Positions 52,769-62,610 of a stretch of DNA of 64,000 nt are shown one piece after another; the first letter of the stretch is position 1, and every line of letters begins with the position of its first letter. A program made the position numbers and the translations under genes. Location: the NCBI RefSeq assembly GCF_003129465.1, contig NZ_QFFF01000001.1:2465501-2529500 (forward strand), read 5' to 3'. This stretch comes from Sphingosinicella humi. Its GTDB lineage: Bacteria > Pseudomonadota > Alphaproteobacteria > Sphingomonadales > Sphingomonadaceae. The notes below the pieces were generated by a model, which searched no databases, was not told where the DNA came from, and worked only from the letters and a program-made list of their open reading frames with translations.

Positions 52769-52829
52769 GGTCGAGGAGCGGATGTGATAAGTCGGTGCCA
52801 GCGCCCCTCGACTACGCTCGGGACGAACG
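52769..52829. repeat. Degenerate copy of the 77-bp repeat (inverted)
   Basis: Read on the minus strand it begins CGTTCGTCCCGAGCGTAGTC, GAGGGGCGCTGGCACCGACT and TATCACA, matching the 77-bp family, but the second outer arm after CGAC is lost or unrelated. It lies between rluB-like and rsmD genes on the same strand. Confidence 0.8.
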
Positions 52830-52841
52830 GATTCAGTGGAC

Positions 52842-53657
52842 TCATTTCAGAGTATTCCGAAACGCCACCAAATCGTGCCGCCGTATCTCGTCCACGGCTC
52901 CGGTGGGGAGGTCGCCCAGTACGAAGGGGCCGTAGGCGGTGCGGATCAGGCGGGAGACCTGGAGGCCGAGATATTCCAGCACGCGGCGGACCTCGCGGTT
53001 CTTGCCTTCGGTGAGCTTCATCTCGATCCACTGGTTGCGGCCGGTGCGGCGCTCGAGATTGGCGTCGATGGCGCCGTAGCGGATGCCGTCTATCTCCACG
53101 CCCTCGATAAGCGCCTCCAACTGCTCCTGGCTGACGTCGCCGAAGGCGCGGGCGCGGTAGGTGCGCTCGACGCCGGAGGAGGGGAGCTCGAGCTGGCGCT
53201 TGAGGCCGCCGTCGGTGGTGAGGAGCAGCAGCCCCTCGGTGTTCATGTCGAGCCGTCCGACCGGCATCAGCCGGGGCAGGCCCTTGGGCAGCCGATCGTA
53301 GATGGTCGGCCGCCCCTTGGGATCGCGAGCGGCGGTGAGCACGCCCGCGGGCTTGTGGAAGCGGAACAGGCGGGCGGGGGCCGGCTCCTTCACCGGCTTG
53401 CCGTCCACGGTGACTCCGTGGAGCGAGGTGAGGAGCGTCGCGGGCTTTTCGACCAGCTCGCCGTTGATCGCGATCCGGCGCTCCTCGATCATGCGCTCGA
53501 TCTCACGGCGCGAGGCGACGCCGGCGCGTGCCAGGAGCTTGGCGATCCGCTGCGGCTCGCGAGGGGGGCGGTGCTGGGCCAGTCGAACCTCCGGGGGCGG
53601 TCCGCGACGGACAGCCAGAAAATGAAATGCGCCAGGGCGATAGCCATGGCGGGGCAC
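52842..53657 (-). CDS. Ribosomal large subunit pseudouridine synthase (RluB-type)
   Basis: An enzyme of about 271 residues that makes pseudouridine in 23S rRNA. It has an S4 RNA-binding domain (RIAKLLARAGVASRREIERM, IAINGELVEKPATLL), the catalytic Asp in MPVGRLDMNTEGLLLLTTDG, and the RsuA/RluB-type WIEMKLTEGKNREVRRVLEY. The start is not certain: the GTG at 53657 is the nearest in-frame start before the S4 domain; the frame stays open to 53990. Divergent from a response regulator gene. Confidence 0.88.
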   Translation of the reverse strand: MPRHGYRPGAFHFLAVRRGPPPEVRLAQHRPPREPQRIAKLLARAGVASRREIERMIEERRIAINGELVEKPATLLTSLHGVTVDGKPVKEPAPARLFRFHKPAGVLTAARDPKGRPTIYDRLPKGLPRLMPVGRLDMNTEGLLLLTTDGGLKRQLELPSSGVERTYRARAFGDVSQEQLEALIEGVEIDGIRYGAIDANLERRTGRNQWIEMKLTEGKNREVRRVLEYLGLQVSRLIRTAYGPFVLGDLPTGAVDEIRRHDLVAFRNTLK

Positions 53658-53717
53658 CCAAGTCCATTCCGCTCGTTGGGAAAGGGTCAAGGACGCCACG
53701 GGAGGGTCACGCACTAG

Positions 53718-54146
53718 ATGTTGTTTACCAAGCGCGAAAGGACAATCCGGCGCATTCTCATCGTCGAGGACGAGCCGCTGGTCGCCTTCGACAACGAATA
53801 TCTGCTGGGCGAGGACGGATATGAGGTCGTCGCCACCGTCGACCGTGTGGCCGACGCGCTGGAGGTGCTCGACCGTGAACGGCTCGACCTCGTGCTGAGC
53901 GACATCCTGCTGAGCGGCGAAGGGGACGGGACGGACGTCGCCCGCGCCGCCGCGGCCAAGGGCGTCCCGGTCCTGTTCGTCAGCGGCCACTGCCCCGTCG
54001 AGGCACAGAAGCTCGCCGTCGGCTGCCTCGCCAAGCCTTATACCGATCGGACCCTGAAGGCGGCGCTCACCGCGCTCGATACGCTATTCCAGGGGGAACG
54101 GCTGAAGAAGGTGCCCGAGGGGCTCAGTCTTTACGATCGGGACTAG
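53718..54146 (+). CDS. Single-domain response regulator
   Basis: A 142-residue receiver domain with no output domain. It has the acidic pair in [12 protein letters not shown] (about E17, D18), the phosphorylated Asp in [16 protein letters not shown] (Asp62), and the Lys in CLAKPYTDR (about Lys106). Such proteins act by protein-protein contact or in phosphorelays. The partner kinase is unknown; the orphan sensor kinase at 38205 is far away. The 3' end overlaps the convergent Rieske gene by 23 bp. Confidence 0.88.
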   Translation: MLFTKRERTIRRILIVEDEPLVAFDNEYLLGEDGYEVVATVDRVADALEVLDRERLDLVLSDILLSGEGDGTDVARAAAAKGVPVLFVSGHCPVEAQKLAVGCLAKPYTDRTLKAALTALDTLFQGERLKKVPEGLSLYDRD

Positions 54147-55287
54147 GCACCTCGGCAAGCGCCGCCTCGATCTGGTCGTGGAAAAGGAGGATGCCGGTTT
54201 CGAGCGTGCCGAGGGTGAGGCGGTCGAGGGCGCCGGAGGAGAGGCCTTGCTGGCCGAGCGCGGCGGCGCGGAAATCCTCGGCGCCGAACGTGCCCTCGTC
54301 GAGCAGGGTCCAGCTCTTTTCCCAATGCGCCTCCTCCTCCGGCGATGAAGGCGGCTCGGGGATCAGCATGAAATCCTCGACCAGGGTGCGGTCCACGGCC
54401 TGGGGCATCAGCACCATCACGTTCACATAATCGGGGCTCACCACGATCACCGTCGCTGGGAAGAGCTGGTAGGCATAGGTGATGGCGCTCCTCAGCGCCG
54501 GCCAGTCATGATCATCGACGCGGGCGAGATATTCGGCGCGACCGACGGCGGAACGCTGATGCGGGCCGATGCTGTCGGCGGTGGTGATGCCGTCGGCGAA
54601 GAACTTGCCGATGCTGGAGGCGTGGAGGCGCTGGACATGGTAGCTTTCCAGGAAAGCATCCATGATCAGCTTCCAGTTAGCGGGCACGTCGTGAACGTGG
54701 CGGCGGAACAGGTGGTGGTCGGCGAGGCCGAAGGCGTCGAAGTCGCGGGCGAGGGTGGCGGCGTCGCTGAAATCCGCCTCGATGCGCGCGAACCAGATGA
54801 GCCCGCCCGCCTCGCGGCTCGGCAACTCGACGAGATGGTGCGCGGCCTTGTCGAGCCCGGGGAAGCTGTCGGCGCGCGGCACGCCGGCGAGCGCGCCGTC
54901 GAGCGAATAGGACCAGGCGTGATAGGGGCAGACGAGGCGCGGCGCGCACTGGGTTTCGTCGCCTTCCACGAGCCGCGTGCCGCGATGGCGGCAGACATTG
55001 AAGAAGACATGCGCCTCGCCCTGCTTGTCGCGGGTGATGAGGAGCGGGACGCCGAAACCGTCATGCGCCACCGCCATGTTGGCGCGCGGCAGCAGCGCCG
55101 AGGGGGCGATCACCTGCGGCAGCCGCCCGAACAATTGCGCCTGCTCGAGAGCGAAGCGCTGCGAGTCGGTGTAGAGCGAGGCCGGCACCGTGCCGACCGC
55201 TTCCCCTACGGCATTGCGCCCCTCGGCAATGGCTTTGGCGAGGGCGAGCTGGCCTTCGGTGGGGCGCCGGGTCGTTGGCACGTCCAT
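54124..55287 (-). CDS. Rieske-type aromatic-ring-hydroxylating oxygenase, alpha subunit
   Basis: A 387-residue non-haem iron oxygenase. The Rieske [2Fe-2S] ligands are in [11 protein letters not shown] (C99, H101) and [11 protein letters not shown] (C120, H123). The catalytic iron domain follows with [13 protein letters not shown], which supplies the usual His pair. It resembles large subunits acting on aromatic acids, quaternary amines or similar. No reductase or small subunit gene is adjacent, so the substrate cannot be assigned. ATG 55287 is divergent from the ampG-like gene by 94 bp. Confidence 0.9.
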   Translation of the reverse strand: MDVPTTRRPTEGQLALAKAIAEGRNAVGEAVGTVPASLYTDSQRFALEQAQLFGRLPQVIAPSALLPRANMAVAHDGFGVPLLITRDKQGEAHVFFNVCRHRGTRLVEGDETQCAPRLVCPYHAWSYSLDGALAGVPRADSFPGLDKAAHHLVELPSREAGGLIWFARIEADFSDAATLARDFDAFGLADHHLFRRHVHDVPANWKLIMDAFLESYHVQRLHASSIGKFFADGITTADSIGPHQRSAVGRAEYLARVDDHDWPALRSAITYAYQLFPATVIVVSPDYVNVMVLMPQAVDRTLVEDFMLIPEPPSSPEEEAHWEKSWTLLDEGTFGAEDFRAAALGQQGLSSGALDRLTLGTLETGILLFHDQIEAALAEVPSPDRKD

Positions 55288-55381
55288 GGCCCGACAGGGT
55301 GCTGCCGCGGCCCGAGGAAGGCAAGCATCTATCCGCCGAAACGGGGCTAGCCCAGGGACAAGGAGGCGTTACAAGAGGGGG

Positions 55382-56743
55382 ATGGATCAAGCCAGTACGA
55401 CCGCGCCCAGTGACTGGCGCAGCCGCCTGCCGGAAGGCATCCGCCCCTATTTCGAGTCCGCGCCGCTGGCGTCGTTCTTCCTCGGCGTCTCGTCGGGCTT
55501 TCCCTATGCGATGATCGGCGCCACGCTGACGACCCGCCTGGCGCAGGACGGTCTCGACAAGGCCAGCATCACGGCCTTCAGCCTGGCGTTCCTCGTCTAT
55601 AACCTCAAATTCCTTTGGGCCTGGGTCGTGGACGGCGTGAGGCTGCCGATCCTGGGGCGGCTGGGCCAGCGCGTGTCATGGCTGATCCTAGCGGGAATCT
55701 TCGTCATCGCCGCGGTCGCCAACCTCGCGCTGGTCGATCCCTCGTCGAGCCTGCTCTACACCGCCTATGCCGCCGTGCTGGTCGGCATCGCCGGCGCGAC
55801 ATTCGACATCGTCATCGACGCCTATCGCATCGAGATATTGGAGCCGCGCCAGCTCGGCGTCGGCTCCGGCATGGTGCAATATGGCTGGCGGATCGGCTCG
55901 GTCGCGGCGGGCGCGCTCGCGCTGGTGCTTGCAGCCCGTGTCGGCTGGGAGATCGCCTATCTCGCCTGCGCCGGCTTCGCGCTGCCGGCGATGCTGACCG
56001 GCCTGCTCTACGGCGAGCCGAAACGCCACCGCGAGCCCAAGGAACGGCGCGCCTTCGGGGAAGCGCTGAAGGCCGTCTACGGGCCCTTCGCCGAGTTCTT
56101 CCGCCGGCAGGGCGCCTTCCTCGTGCTGTTGTTCATCCTGCTCCACAAGATCGGCGACACGCTGGGGCAGCTGACGCTCCGCCTGCTGCTCGACGACATG
56201 GGCTATACCAATGACGAGATTGCCATCTACGATGTCGGCATCGGCTTCTGGGCGTACCTCATCGGCATCTTCATCGGCGGCGTGATCTACGCGCAGATGG
56301 GCATGAAGCGATCGGTGCTGCTGAGCCTCATCCTGATGGGCATCTCCAATTTCAGCTTCGCCGTGCTCGCTGCGGTGGGCCACACCAATTGGGGGCTGGC
56401 GGGCGCGATCGGGTTCGAGAATATCGCCAGCGGCATCGGCGGCGTCGTCGTCATCGCCTATTTCTCGGCCCTGTGCGACCTGCGCTTCACCGCGTCGCAA
56501 TATGCCTTGATCTCGGCCGCCGCGAGCGTCGTCGGCCGCGTCCTCACCGGCACCACCGCCGGCGCGATGGTGGAATCCTTCGGCTATGTGAACTTCTACC
56601 TGATCACCACCGTGGCCGCTCTGCCCGGCATCCTGCTCTTCTGGCTAATGATGCGATCAGGCCTGGTCGATGCCTCGGTCGGATCGGCGGGCATCGAAGG
56701 TCCCGGCGACGCCCGGCGCGACAAGCCTCAGGAGGGCAGCTGA
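55382..56743 (+). CDS. AmpG-family muropeptide permease (MFS)
   Basis: A 453-residue membrane protein with 12 or more helices. It has AmpG-like features: SSGFPYAMIGATLTTRLAQD, LKFLWAWVVDGVRLP, ATFDIVIDAYRIEILE, GSGMVQYGWRIGS. AmpG brings anhydro-muropeptides from the periplasm into the cytoplasm for cell wall recycling, and so affects beta-lactamase control. I start at ATG 55382; the extension to 55190 is inside the divergent Rieske gene. The stop overlaps convergent folC by 16 bp. Confidence 0.88.
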   Translation: MDQASTTAPSDWRSRLPEGIRPYFESAPLASFFLGVSSGFPYAMIGATLTTRLAQDGLDKASITAFSLAFLVYNLKFLWAWVVDGVRLPILGRLGQRVSWLILAGIFVIAAVANLALVDPSSSLLYTAYAAVLVGIAGATFDIVIDAYRIEILEPRQLGVGSGMVQYGWRIGSVAAGALALVLAARVGWEIAYLACAGFALPAMLTGLLYGEPKRHREPKERRAFGEALKAVYGPFAEFFRRQGAFLVLLFILLHKIGDTLGQLTLRLLLDDMGYTNDEIAIYDVGIGFWAYLIGIFIGGVIYAQMGMKRSVLLSLILMGISNFSFAVLAAVGHTNWGLAGAIGFENIASGIGGVVVIAYFSALCDLRFTASQYALISAAASVVGRVLTGTTAGAMVESFGYVNFYLITTVAALPGILLFWLMMRSGLVDASVGSAGIEGPGDARRDKPQEGS

Positions 56744-58065
56744 CCGTTTTTCCGAAGCACCTCGCCCGCCAGATAGAGCGAGCCTAGGATCAGGACGACC
56801 GGCGGATGGGCGCGGTCCGCGTGACGGGCGATCCAGCGCAATGCGTCTTCCACATCCTGGGCCGGGACGGCGTTGAGCCCGGCATCGCGGGCGGTGGCGG
56901 CGAGGCTGGCGGGGCTGTGATGGGCGTGCCCCGGGACCGGGATGGTGTGGATCGTCGTCGCGCGGTCGCGGAAGGGCTTCAGCACCCCGGGCGCGTCCTT
57001 ATTCTCCAACAGGCCGAAGACGATGTGGAACGGGCGCTCGGCCGGGACGTGGGCGCGGAAGAAATCGGCGATGGCCCGCGCCGCCGCGGGGTTGTGGCCG
57101 CCGTCCAGCCATAGCTCCGAATCCGTGGGCAGCAGAGCCTGGAGCGGGCCGGTGCCGAGCCGCTGCAGCCGTGCCGGCCATTCCGCCCAGCCCATGGCGG
57201 CCCTCAATCCGGATTCCCGTATCGGCACCGCATCCTGGTGGCGCAGCATCGCGACGGCGAGCCCCGCATTGTTCGCCTGATGGGTGCCGTGAAGACGAGG
57301 GAGAGGAAGGTCGAGCTTGCCCCGTGCGTCACGGTAGTGGAGCTTCTGGCCGTAGGCGGCGATGTCCCACGGGCCGCCGCGCGGCAGCCAGGGCGCGCCC
57401 GCCGCCGCTGCCGCCGCGCCGATGCGCTCGGCGATGCGATCGGGATAATGCAGGGTGAGCAGCGGGACGCCGGCCTTGGCGATCCCGGCTTTCTCGGCGG
57501 CGATCGATTCGAGCTTGGACCCCAGGAAGAGTTGGTGGTCGAGCCCGAGCTGGGCGATGCCGCAGACCAGCGGGTCGGGTATGACGTTGGTCGCGTCCAG
57601 CCGGCCGCCGAGACCGACCTCGACGATGCAGGCGTCGGCCGGCGTGCGAGAGAAAGCGAGGAAGGCGGCGGCCGTCGTCGCCTCGAAGAAGCTCGGACCT
57701 ATGTCGCCCGCCGCGTCCAGCGTTTCCGCCAGCAGCTCCACCAGCAGCTCGTCCTCGATGAGCTGGCCCTGCAGGCGTATCCGCTCGTTGAAACGGACAA
57801 GGTGGGGACTGGTGTAGACATGCGCCTTGAGGCCGGAGGCTTCGACGGCGGCGCGGAGGAAGGCGCAGGTCGAGCCCTTGCCGTTGGTCCCGGCGACATG
57901 GAAGACGGGCGGAAGGCTGCGCTCGGGATTGCCGACGCGGGCGAGAAGCGCGCTGATCCGCTCCAGCCCCAACACGTCCGCGCCGGGAGACAGGGCGGCG
58001 AGCCGGTCGAGCTGGCGCTGGACGAGGGGGTTATCCGAAGTTGCCTTGTCGGCCACGGCCGTCAC
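56728..58065 (-). CDS. folC: Bifunctional folylpolyglutamate synthase/dihydrofolate synthase
   Basis: A 445-residue Mur-ligase-like enzyme that adds glutamate to folates. It has the P-loop HVAGTNGKGSTCAFLRAAVE, TSPHLVRFNERIRLQG, EVGLGGRLDATNVI and, in the C-terminal domain, LWLDGGHNPAAARAIADFF. It is followed downstream on its transcript by the ampG overlap only. It lies 84 bp after accD in the same orientation, a common gene order (accD-folC). Confidence 0.95.
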   Translation of the reverse strand: MTAVADKATSDNPLVQRQLDRLAALSPGADVLGLERISALLARVGNPERSLPPVFHVAGTNGKGSTCAFLRAAVEASGLKAHVYTSPHLVRFNERIRLQGQLIEDELLVELLAETLDAAGDIGPSFFEATTAAAFLAFSRTPADACIVEVGLGGRLDATNVIPDPLVCGIAQLGLDHQLFLGSKLESIAAEKAGIAKAGVPLLTLHYPDRIAERIGAAAAAAGAPWLPRGGPWDIAAYGQKLHYRDARGKLDLPLPRLHGTHQANNAGLAVAMLRHQDAVPIRESGLRAAMGWAEWPARLQRLGTGPLQALLPTDSELWLDGGHNPAAARAIADFFRAHVPAERPFHIVFGLLENKDAPGVLKPFRDRATTIHTIPVPGHAHHSPASLAATARDAGLNAVPAQDVEDALRWIARHADRAHPPVVLILGSLYLAGEVLRKNGQLPS

Positions 58066-58117
58066 CTGAAGTTGCGTCAGGGCCCATCGCGTCGAATTCG
58101 ACGGGGTGGACGGATGG

Positions 58118-58138
58118 ATGCTGAAACTGGTTCAGCAT
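58118..58138. other. Small hairpin between accD and folC
   Basis: ATGCTGAA (58118-58125) and TTCAGCAT (58131-58138) with an ACTGG loop form an 8-bp stem in the accD-folC gap. It could be an attenuator or a remnant of another repeat family; no U-tract follows on the transcribed strand. Confidence 0.4.
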
Positions 58139-58149
58139 GACGGACCTCT

Positions 58150-59001
58150 TTACGCCGCTTCTTGCCTCGGCGTCAGATAGTCGATGAGCTGCGCGAGACG
58201 TTGGCGCAGGTCCCTGCGGTGAACGACCATGTCGATCATGCCGTGATCCAGCAGATATTCGGCGCGCTGGAAGCCCTCGGGGAGCTTCTCGCGGATCGTG
58301 GATTCGATGACGCGCTGGCCGGCGAAGCCGATGAGGGCATTCGGCTCCGAGATATGGACGTCGCCCAGCATCGCGTAGGAAGCCGTGACGCCGCCGGTCG
58401 TCGGATCGGTAAGGACGACGATATAGGGCAGGCCCGCTTCCTTGAGCTCGGCGATGGCGACGGTGGTCTTGGGCATCTGCATGAGGGAGAGGATGCCCTC
58501 CTGCATGCGTGCCCCGCCCGCCGCGGTGAAGATGATGTAGGGGCAACGGTCCTGGATCGCGGCGCGGACGCCGGCGACGAAGGTGGCGCCGACGGCGAGA
58601 CCCATCGATCCGCCCATGAAGGCGAAATCCTGGACGCCGACCACGGCGCGCTGCCCTTCGATCGTGCCGCGCGCGTTGACCAGGGCGTCGGTCTCCCCGG
58701 TCGCCTGGCGGGCTGCCTTGATGCGGTCCGTATATTTCTTGCTGTCGCGGAACTTCAGCGGGTCTTCGCGCACCGCCGGCGGCGGCAGCATCGAATAGCC
58801 GGGGTCGAACAGCCGCTCGAAGCGCTGACGCGGCCCGATGCGGTCATGATGCTCGCAGCGCGGGCAGACCTTGTCGTTCTCTTCCCATTCCTTGTTGAAG
58901 ATCATGGCTTCGCAGCTGCGGCACTTGTGCCAGAGATTGTCCGGCGTTTCGCGCTTGGGCAGGAATGGGATGCTCTGGCGGACGCGGGTGAGCCAGCTCA
59001 T
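58150..59001 (-). CDS. accD: Acetyl-CoA carboxylase carboxyltransferase, beta subunit
   Basis: A 283-residue subunit of the enzyme that makes malonyl-CoA for fatty acid synthesis. The N-terminal four-cysteine zinc finger (CRSC and CPRC, 15 residues apart) and the carboxyltransferase core ([55 protein letters not shown]) are clear. I start at ATG 59001 ([13 protein letters not shown]); the extension to 59145 is antisense to no gene but unlike the family. Works with AccA encoded elsewhere. Confidence 0.96.
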   Translation of the reverse strand: MSWLTRVRQSIPFLPKRETPDNLWHKCRSCEAMIFNKEWEENDKVCPRCEHHDRIGPRQRFERLFDPGYSMLPPPAVREDPLKFRDSKKYTDRIKAARQATGETDALVNARGTIEGQRAVVGVQDFAFMGGSMGLAVGATFVAGVRAAIQDRCPYIIFTAAGGARMQEGILSLMQMPKTTVAIAELKEAGLPYIVVLTDPTTGGVTASYAMLGDVHISEPNALIGFAGQRVIESTIREKLPEGFQRAEYLLDHGMIDMVVHRRDLRQRLAQLIDYLTPRQEAA

Positions 59002-59053
59002 GCGGGATTCTCCTTCCGCCGCGCGGATGGAACATGCCGCCGCCTTTGTCCAG

Positions 59054-59728
59054 TTACAGCGTCGCTTCGATCGCTCGCGCAGCCTTGACGGGATTCTTCG
59101 CCTGCGTGATCGGACGGCCGATGACGAGGATCGAGGCGCCGGCATCGAGCGCCGCGCGGGGAGTCATGATGCGCTTCTGGTCGGCGCTGTGGCCGTCGGA
59201 CGGCCGGACGCCGGGGACGACGAAGAAGCCGTCGGGCCAGAGCGCCCTGGCCGCCGCCACTTCATTGCCGGAGCAGACGACGCCGTCGACGCCGGACCTC
59301 TGGGCAAGGTCGGTCAGCCGTTCGACCTGCGCGTGCGGATCGTCGGGAACGCCGATCGAGCCGAGATCGTGCTCGTCGAGGCTGGTAAGCACCGTCACCG
59401 CCACCACCTTGGTGCCCGAGGGCGCGGCGGCCTTGGCGTCCTCCAGCATGGCGCGGCCGCCGGCGGCGTGGACGGTCAGGATCGCCGGCTCCAGCGGCCT
59501 CAGCGCCTGGATCGCCTTGGCAACCGTGTTGGGGATGTCGTGGAATTTGAGGTCCAGGAAGATGGGGAGGTCCAGCTCCGCCATCTCGCGAATGCCCTGG
59601 CGGCCGTTGGCGGAAAAGAATTCGAGGCCGAGCTTGATGCCGCCGACATGATTGCGCACGCGTGCGGCGATCGCCTTGGCCTTTTCGAGATCGGGAGTGT
59701 CGAGGGCGACATAGACAGGGCTGCTCAT
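59054..59728 (-). CDS. pyrF: Orotidine-5'-phosphate decarboxylase
   Basis: A 224-residue TIM-barrel enzyme that makes UMP. It has [13 protein letters not shown], the catalytic block [13 protein letters not shown] (Asp/Lys/Asp), and the phosphate-binding end [19 protein letters not shown] with [12 protein letters not shown] start at ATG 59728, which overlaps the lapA stop by 4 bp. Length is normal for the bacterial group. Confidence 0.95.
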   Translation of the reverse strand: MSSPVYVALDTPDLEKAKAIAARVRNHVGGIKLGLEFFSANGRQGIREMAELDLPIFLDLKFHDIPNTVAKAIQALRPLEPAILTVHAAGGRAMLEDAKAAAPSGTKVVAVTVLTSLDEHDLGSIGVPDDPHAQVERLTDLAQRSGVDGVVCSGNEVAAARALWPDGFFVVPGVRPSDGHSADQKRIMTPRAALDAGASILVIGRPITQAKNPVKAARAIEATL

Positions 59729-60051
59729 GAATTCGGCCACACCGTGCTGTCGGTGGCGGTGCGCTCGTCCGTCGCCGGCCCGGCCGTCGGGGCCGCGGGC
59801 ACGGACTGGATGACGGGACCCTGCCGCTCATGCAGGTCGAGGCGCCGCTTCAGGCTCCAGAGACGGGCGCGATGGATGACCAGCATCGGAAGGAAACCCA
59901 GGAGGAAGGAAGCGAGGATCAGGATCGGCAGCTTGATGTCCGCTTCCAGTCCGCCCCACAGCTTGACGGTGACGGCATTCCAGTTGACGCTCGCGAACAG
60001 GACCAGGATGACCGCGAGCGCGACCCAGAACAGCGTTTTCAGGAACTGCAT
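59725..60051 (-). CDS. LapA domain-containing membrane protein
   Basis: A 108-residue protein with two helices (LFWVALAVILVLFASVNWNA and LILASFLLGFLPMLVIHRAR) of the LapA/DUF1049 type, then a basic and a Pro/Thr-rich tail. LapA/LapB are linked to lipopolysaccharide assembly in enterobacteria. It lies directly ahead of pyrF with a 4-bp overlap, a pairing often seen in alphaproteobacteria. Confidence 0.88.
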   Translation of the reverse strand: MQFLKTLFWVALAVILVLFASVNWNAVTVKLWGGLEADIKLPILILASFLLGFLPMLVIHRARLWSLKRRLDLHERQGPVIQSVPAAPTAGPATDERTATDSTVWPNS

Positions 60052-60112
60052 CCCATTCTCCCCAGGGGCCCTCGGCCTAAGTCTAACAAAAAGACCGGTC
60101 CGTCCAGAGGCG

Positions 60113-62443
60113 TTAACTGGCCGAAGCCGCAGCGGCCGTTTCGCCGCCCACCTCCCGCTCCAATTGCTCGAAAAGCACGGGAATGGCGGTCAGCCGCTCC
60201 TTCTCCTCGGCGATGATGGCGCGGAACGCCTCGCGCTTCAGCGTCGCGACGCGGCCAGGCGGCAGGTGGACGCCCTCGGGCAAGGTCGAGACGACGATGT
60301 CGATAAGCCGGTCGGCGCCGTGCAAACGGCCCCACAGATAGTCGTTCTCGCGATAGGCGCGGCTGAAGAAGGCGCCGAAGCTGTTGAACTGGATGCCCTT
60401 CAAGGTCGCCTCGGCGCCGCCCTCGCGGATGGCGGTGGCGTCGTCGGGGGAGATGCGGTCGACCTTGACCGGATCGAATTCGTCCAACCCCTCGCCCTGA
60501 AGAAGCGGGAGGGTGGCGATGTCGTAGAAGGGAAAACCCAGATAGGTAAGGATGAGCGAGCGCCGCTCCGCCTTGGGGAAGGCGGCGAGCAGCTCGGCGA
60601 TCCTCTCGTCCGCCTCGTCGTCGCGCTGCTTGAGATCGAGCCGTTCGGCCAGCGCCGCCAAGATTTCCCGCGGCTGCTGCGCCGCTGCCTGGAAAATGGA
60701 CAGGTCCTCTTCGCCATCGGTCTCCACGGGCGCGCGATAGCGGCCGATGAGGTCGTAAATCGTCTGCCGGGCCGCCTCGATCGCCGGTCTGGGCGCGTCG
60801 GGTTGCTCGTCCAATCGGCCAAGGCGGCGGGCCAGCAGCCGCAATCGTCGCGTTCGGTAGATAAGGTCGAACCGGCGGAAAAAATCGATAACGTCGGTCC
60901 GCGCGCCCGACGCCGTCATCGCTTCGTCCGACGCGAGTCCGGTTTCCTCGACCACCCGCCATATGGCGTGCTTGATGGTTTCGTGCCGCTGCCGGCTACC
61001 GCCGCCGCCGAGCCGGAGGATATGGGCGGCGATGTCGTCCACGACCGAGGCGAGCTTCAGGTGGCCATAGGCGGCATAGGCATAGCCTACCTCGCGCGAG
61101 GCGATCGTCTGCGCCTTGGAGCGCCAGGCCGCGAGCCGCCTCGGAGTCGGTCGGCCGAGGAGGAGCGTGGCGCCGAAGGCACGCTCGATCGCCGCCTCCA
61201 CTTCGGGCCGCATCGCCTCGACGATGTGACGCAGCCGGCGGATGCGGGCCGAGCGTTCCTCGATGGCGTCGAGATTGTCGCGGATCGGCTGCTCGCGCGG
61301 GATGTCCGACAGGGCGCCGAAGATGGTGGTGAAGAAGCCGGGCACGGCGGCGTCGTCCGACCCGGTCAGGCGAACGCTGCGTCCGCCGGGCTTGGGATCG
61401 ATATAGACGAAGCGCCGGTCCACCTCGCGCCGCGCGGGCCGGCTCTTCAGCGCGTCGATGGCCGGACGGAAAGGCGCGTTGGCCAGGACCGAGCCGTCGA
61501 TCAGCACGGCGGCGTCCGCCTCGCCGATCGCGGCGTGGCGGGGGAGGGCGCGCTTCAGGAAGCGGTCGCGGCCCGGCCATGCCCGGGCCCGCGCCTTCAG
61601 CACCGTGTCCAGCTCGCCGACGCGGAAGGGCGGGAAGGCGCCCGGAAAGCTGGCGGTGGCGCGGGCGGCGAAAGCAAGCTCCGCGGCGTCGGCCAAGCCG
61701 CGGATCTCGCCGCCGCGATCACGGAAGGAGAGGATAAGGCGATGCTCCGTCTCCGCGATCTCGGCCGGTGAGTTGAGGCGCAGCCGCTCGGGATGGCCGT
61801 GGAAGTCGGTGACGGTGACGAACAGGTCCAGGGGCTGGTAGTGCGGCAGCAGCGACGGGCCGCGCGGGCCCTTGGCCATGGCTTCCAGCGCATCGAGAAT
61901 GAGGCCGGTGAAGCCCGGCCCCGCGAAGGGCGGTGCGAACCAGCGGGCGCGGACGAAATTGGCGAGCTTCGCGCGCACCTCCTCGCGATGCTCGGGCTCC
62001 ACCGTCTCGTCGACCGTTCCGCTCCGGCCGGTCAGGGCCCAGGCGATCGGCACCGCCGCCGCCTTGGCGAAGCGTGAGACGGGGTGAACGGCGGGATCGA
62101 GGAGGCTGTCGACGTCGGCCTTGTCCAGCCAGAGCTCGGTGAGGGGATCCAGCGAGTGCCCGGTCGAGATCGCGTCGGCGAGGAAGATGGCGTTGATTCC
62201 GCCCGCGCTCGCCCCGGCCAATATGTCGACCAGGACCCTAAGCTCGATGCCGCATTCGTCCGAGATGGTTTCGATCAGCCGGCGGTAGATGTCCTGGCTG
62301 CTCCCGTCGGAAGGCGCCCCGGCATGATGGGCCTGGCTGGCCCGGGCGAGACGCCAGATTTCCTTGGTGATTCCGTGCATGTAGACGGCCAGGCTGATCC
62401 CTCCGTAACAGACCAGCGCCAGCCGCAATTCCTTCTCTCGCAT
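60113..62443 (-). CDS. Large patatin-like protein (TIGR03607 type)
   Basis: A 776-residue protein. The N-terminal patatin phospholipase core has the oxyanion glycine stretch CYGGISLAVYMHGITKE, the nucleophile in ILAGASAGGINAIF (G-A-S-A-G) and the catalytic Asp in AAVLIDGSVLANAPF. After about residue 350 a long helical region follows, as in the TIGR03607 patatin-related group. It lacks a signal peptide. The substrate is presumed to be a lipid ester. It runs alone, upstream of the lapA-pyrF-accD-folC series. Confidence 0.85.
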   Translation of the reverse strand: MREKELRLALVCYGGISLAVYMHGITKEIWRLARASQAHHAGAPSDGSSQDIYRRLIETISDECGIELRVLVDILAGASAGGINAIFLADAISTGHSLDPLTELWLDKADVDSLLDPAVHPVSRFAKAAAVPIAWALTGRSGTVDETVEPEHREEVRAKLANFVRARWFAPPFAGPGFTGLILDALEAMAKGPRGPSLLPHYQPLDLFVTVTDFHGHPERLRLNSPAEIAETEHRLILSFRDRGGEIRGLADAAELAFAARATASFPGAFPPFRVGELDTVLKARARAWPGRDRFLKRALPRHAAIGEADAAVLIDGSVLANAPFRPAIDALKSRPARREVDRRFVYIDPKPGGRSVRLTGSDDAAVPGFFTTIFGALSDIPREQPIRDNLDAIEERSARIRRLRHIVEAMRPEVEAAIERAFGATLLLGRPTPRRLAAWRSKAQTIASREVGYAYAAYGHLKLASVVDDIAAHILRLGGGGSRQRHETIKHAIWRVVEETGLASDEAMTASGARTDVIDFFRRFDLIYRTRRLRLLARRLGRLDEQPDAPRPAIEAARQTIYDLIGRYRAPVETDGEEDLSIFQAAAQQPREILAALAERLDLKQRDDEADERIAELLAAFPKAERRSLILTYLGFPFYDIATLPLLQGEGLDEFDPVKVDRISPDDATAIREGGAEATLKGIQFNSFGAFFSRAYRENDYLWGRLHGADRLIDIVVSTLPEGVHLPPGRVATLKREAFRAIIAEEKERLTAIPVLFEQLEREVGGETAAAASAS

Positions 62444-62610
62444 GACCAGAAACGTGACAGGAAGGACGGGGCTTGTCGAGCCGACGACGTCCGCGGGCGC
62501 CGTTAACCATTAGTATATTTCACCGCAGAAACGAAACGAACCATCGCCGCGAGCGAGACTCGGTTCCCAGCGGATATTACGCCCCCGGACAGAGCTAAGG
62601 GGCCTGCGTC

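Noticed and set aside
58871-61771. A 966-codon open frame on the plus strand across accD, pyrF, lapA and the patatin gene
   Set aside because: It is antisense to four recognised genes, is rich in Arg/Gly/Asp of the kind made by the reverse frame of GC-rich genes, and matches no family.
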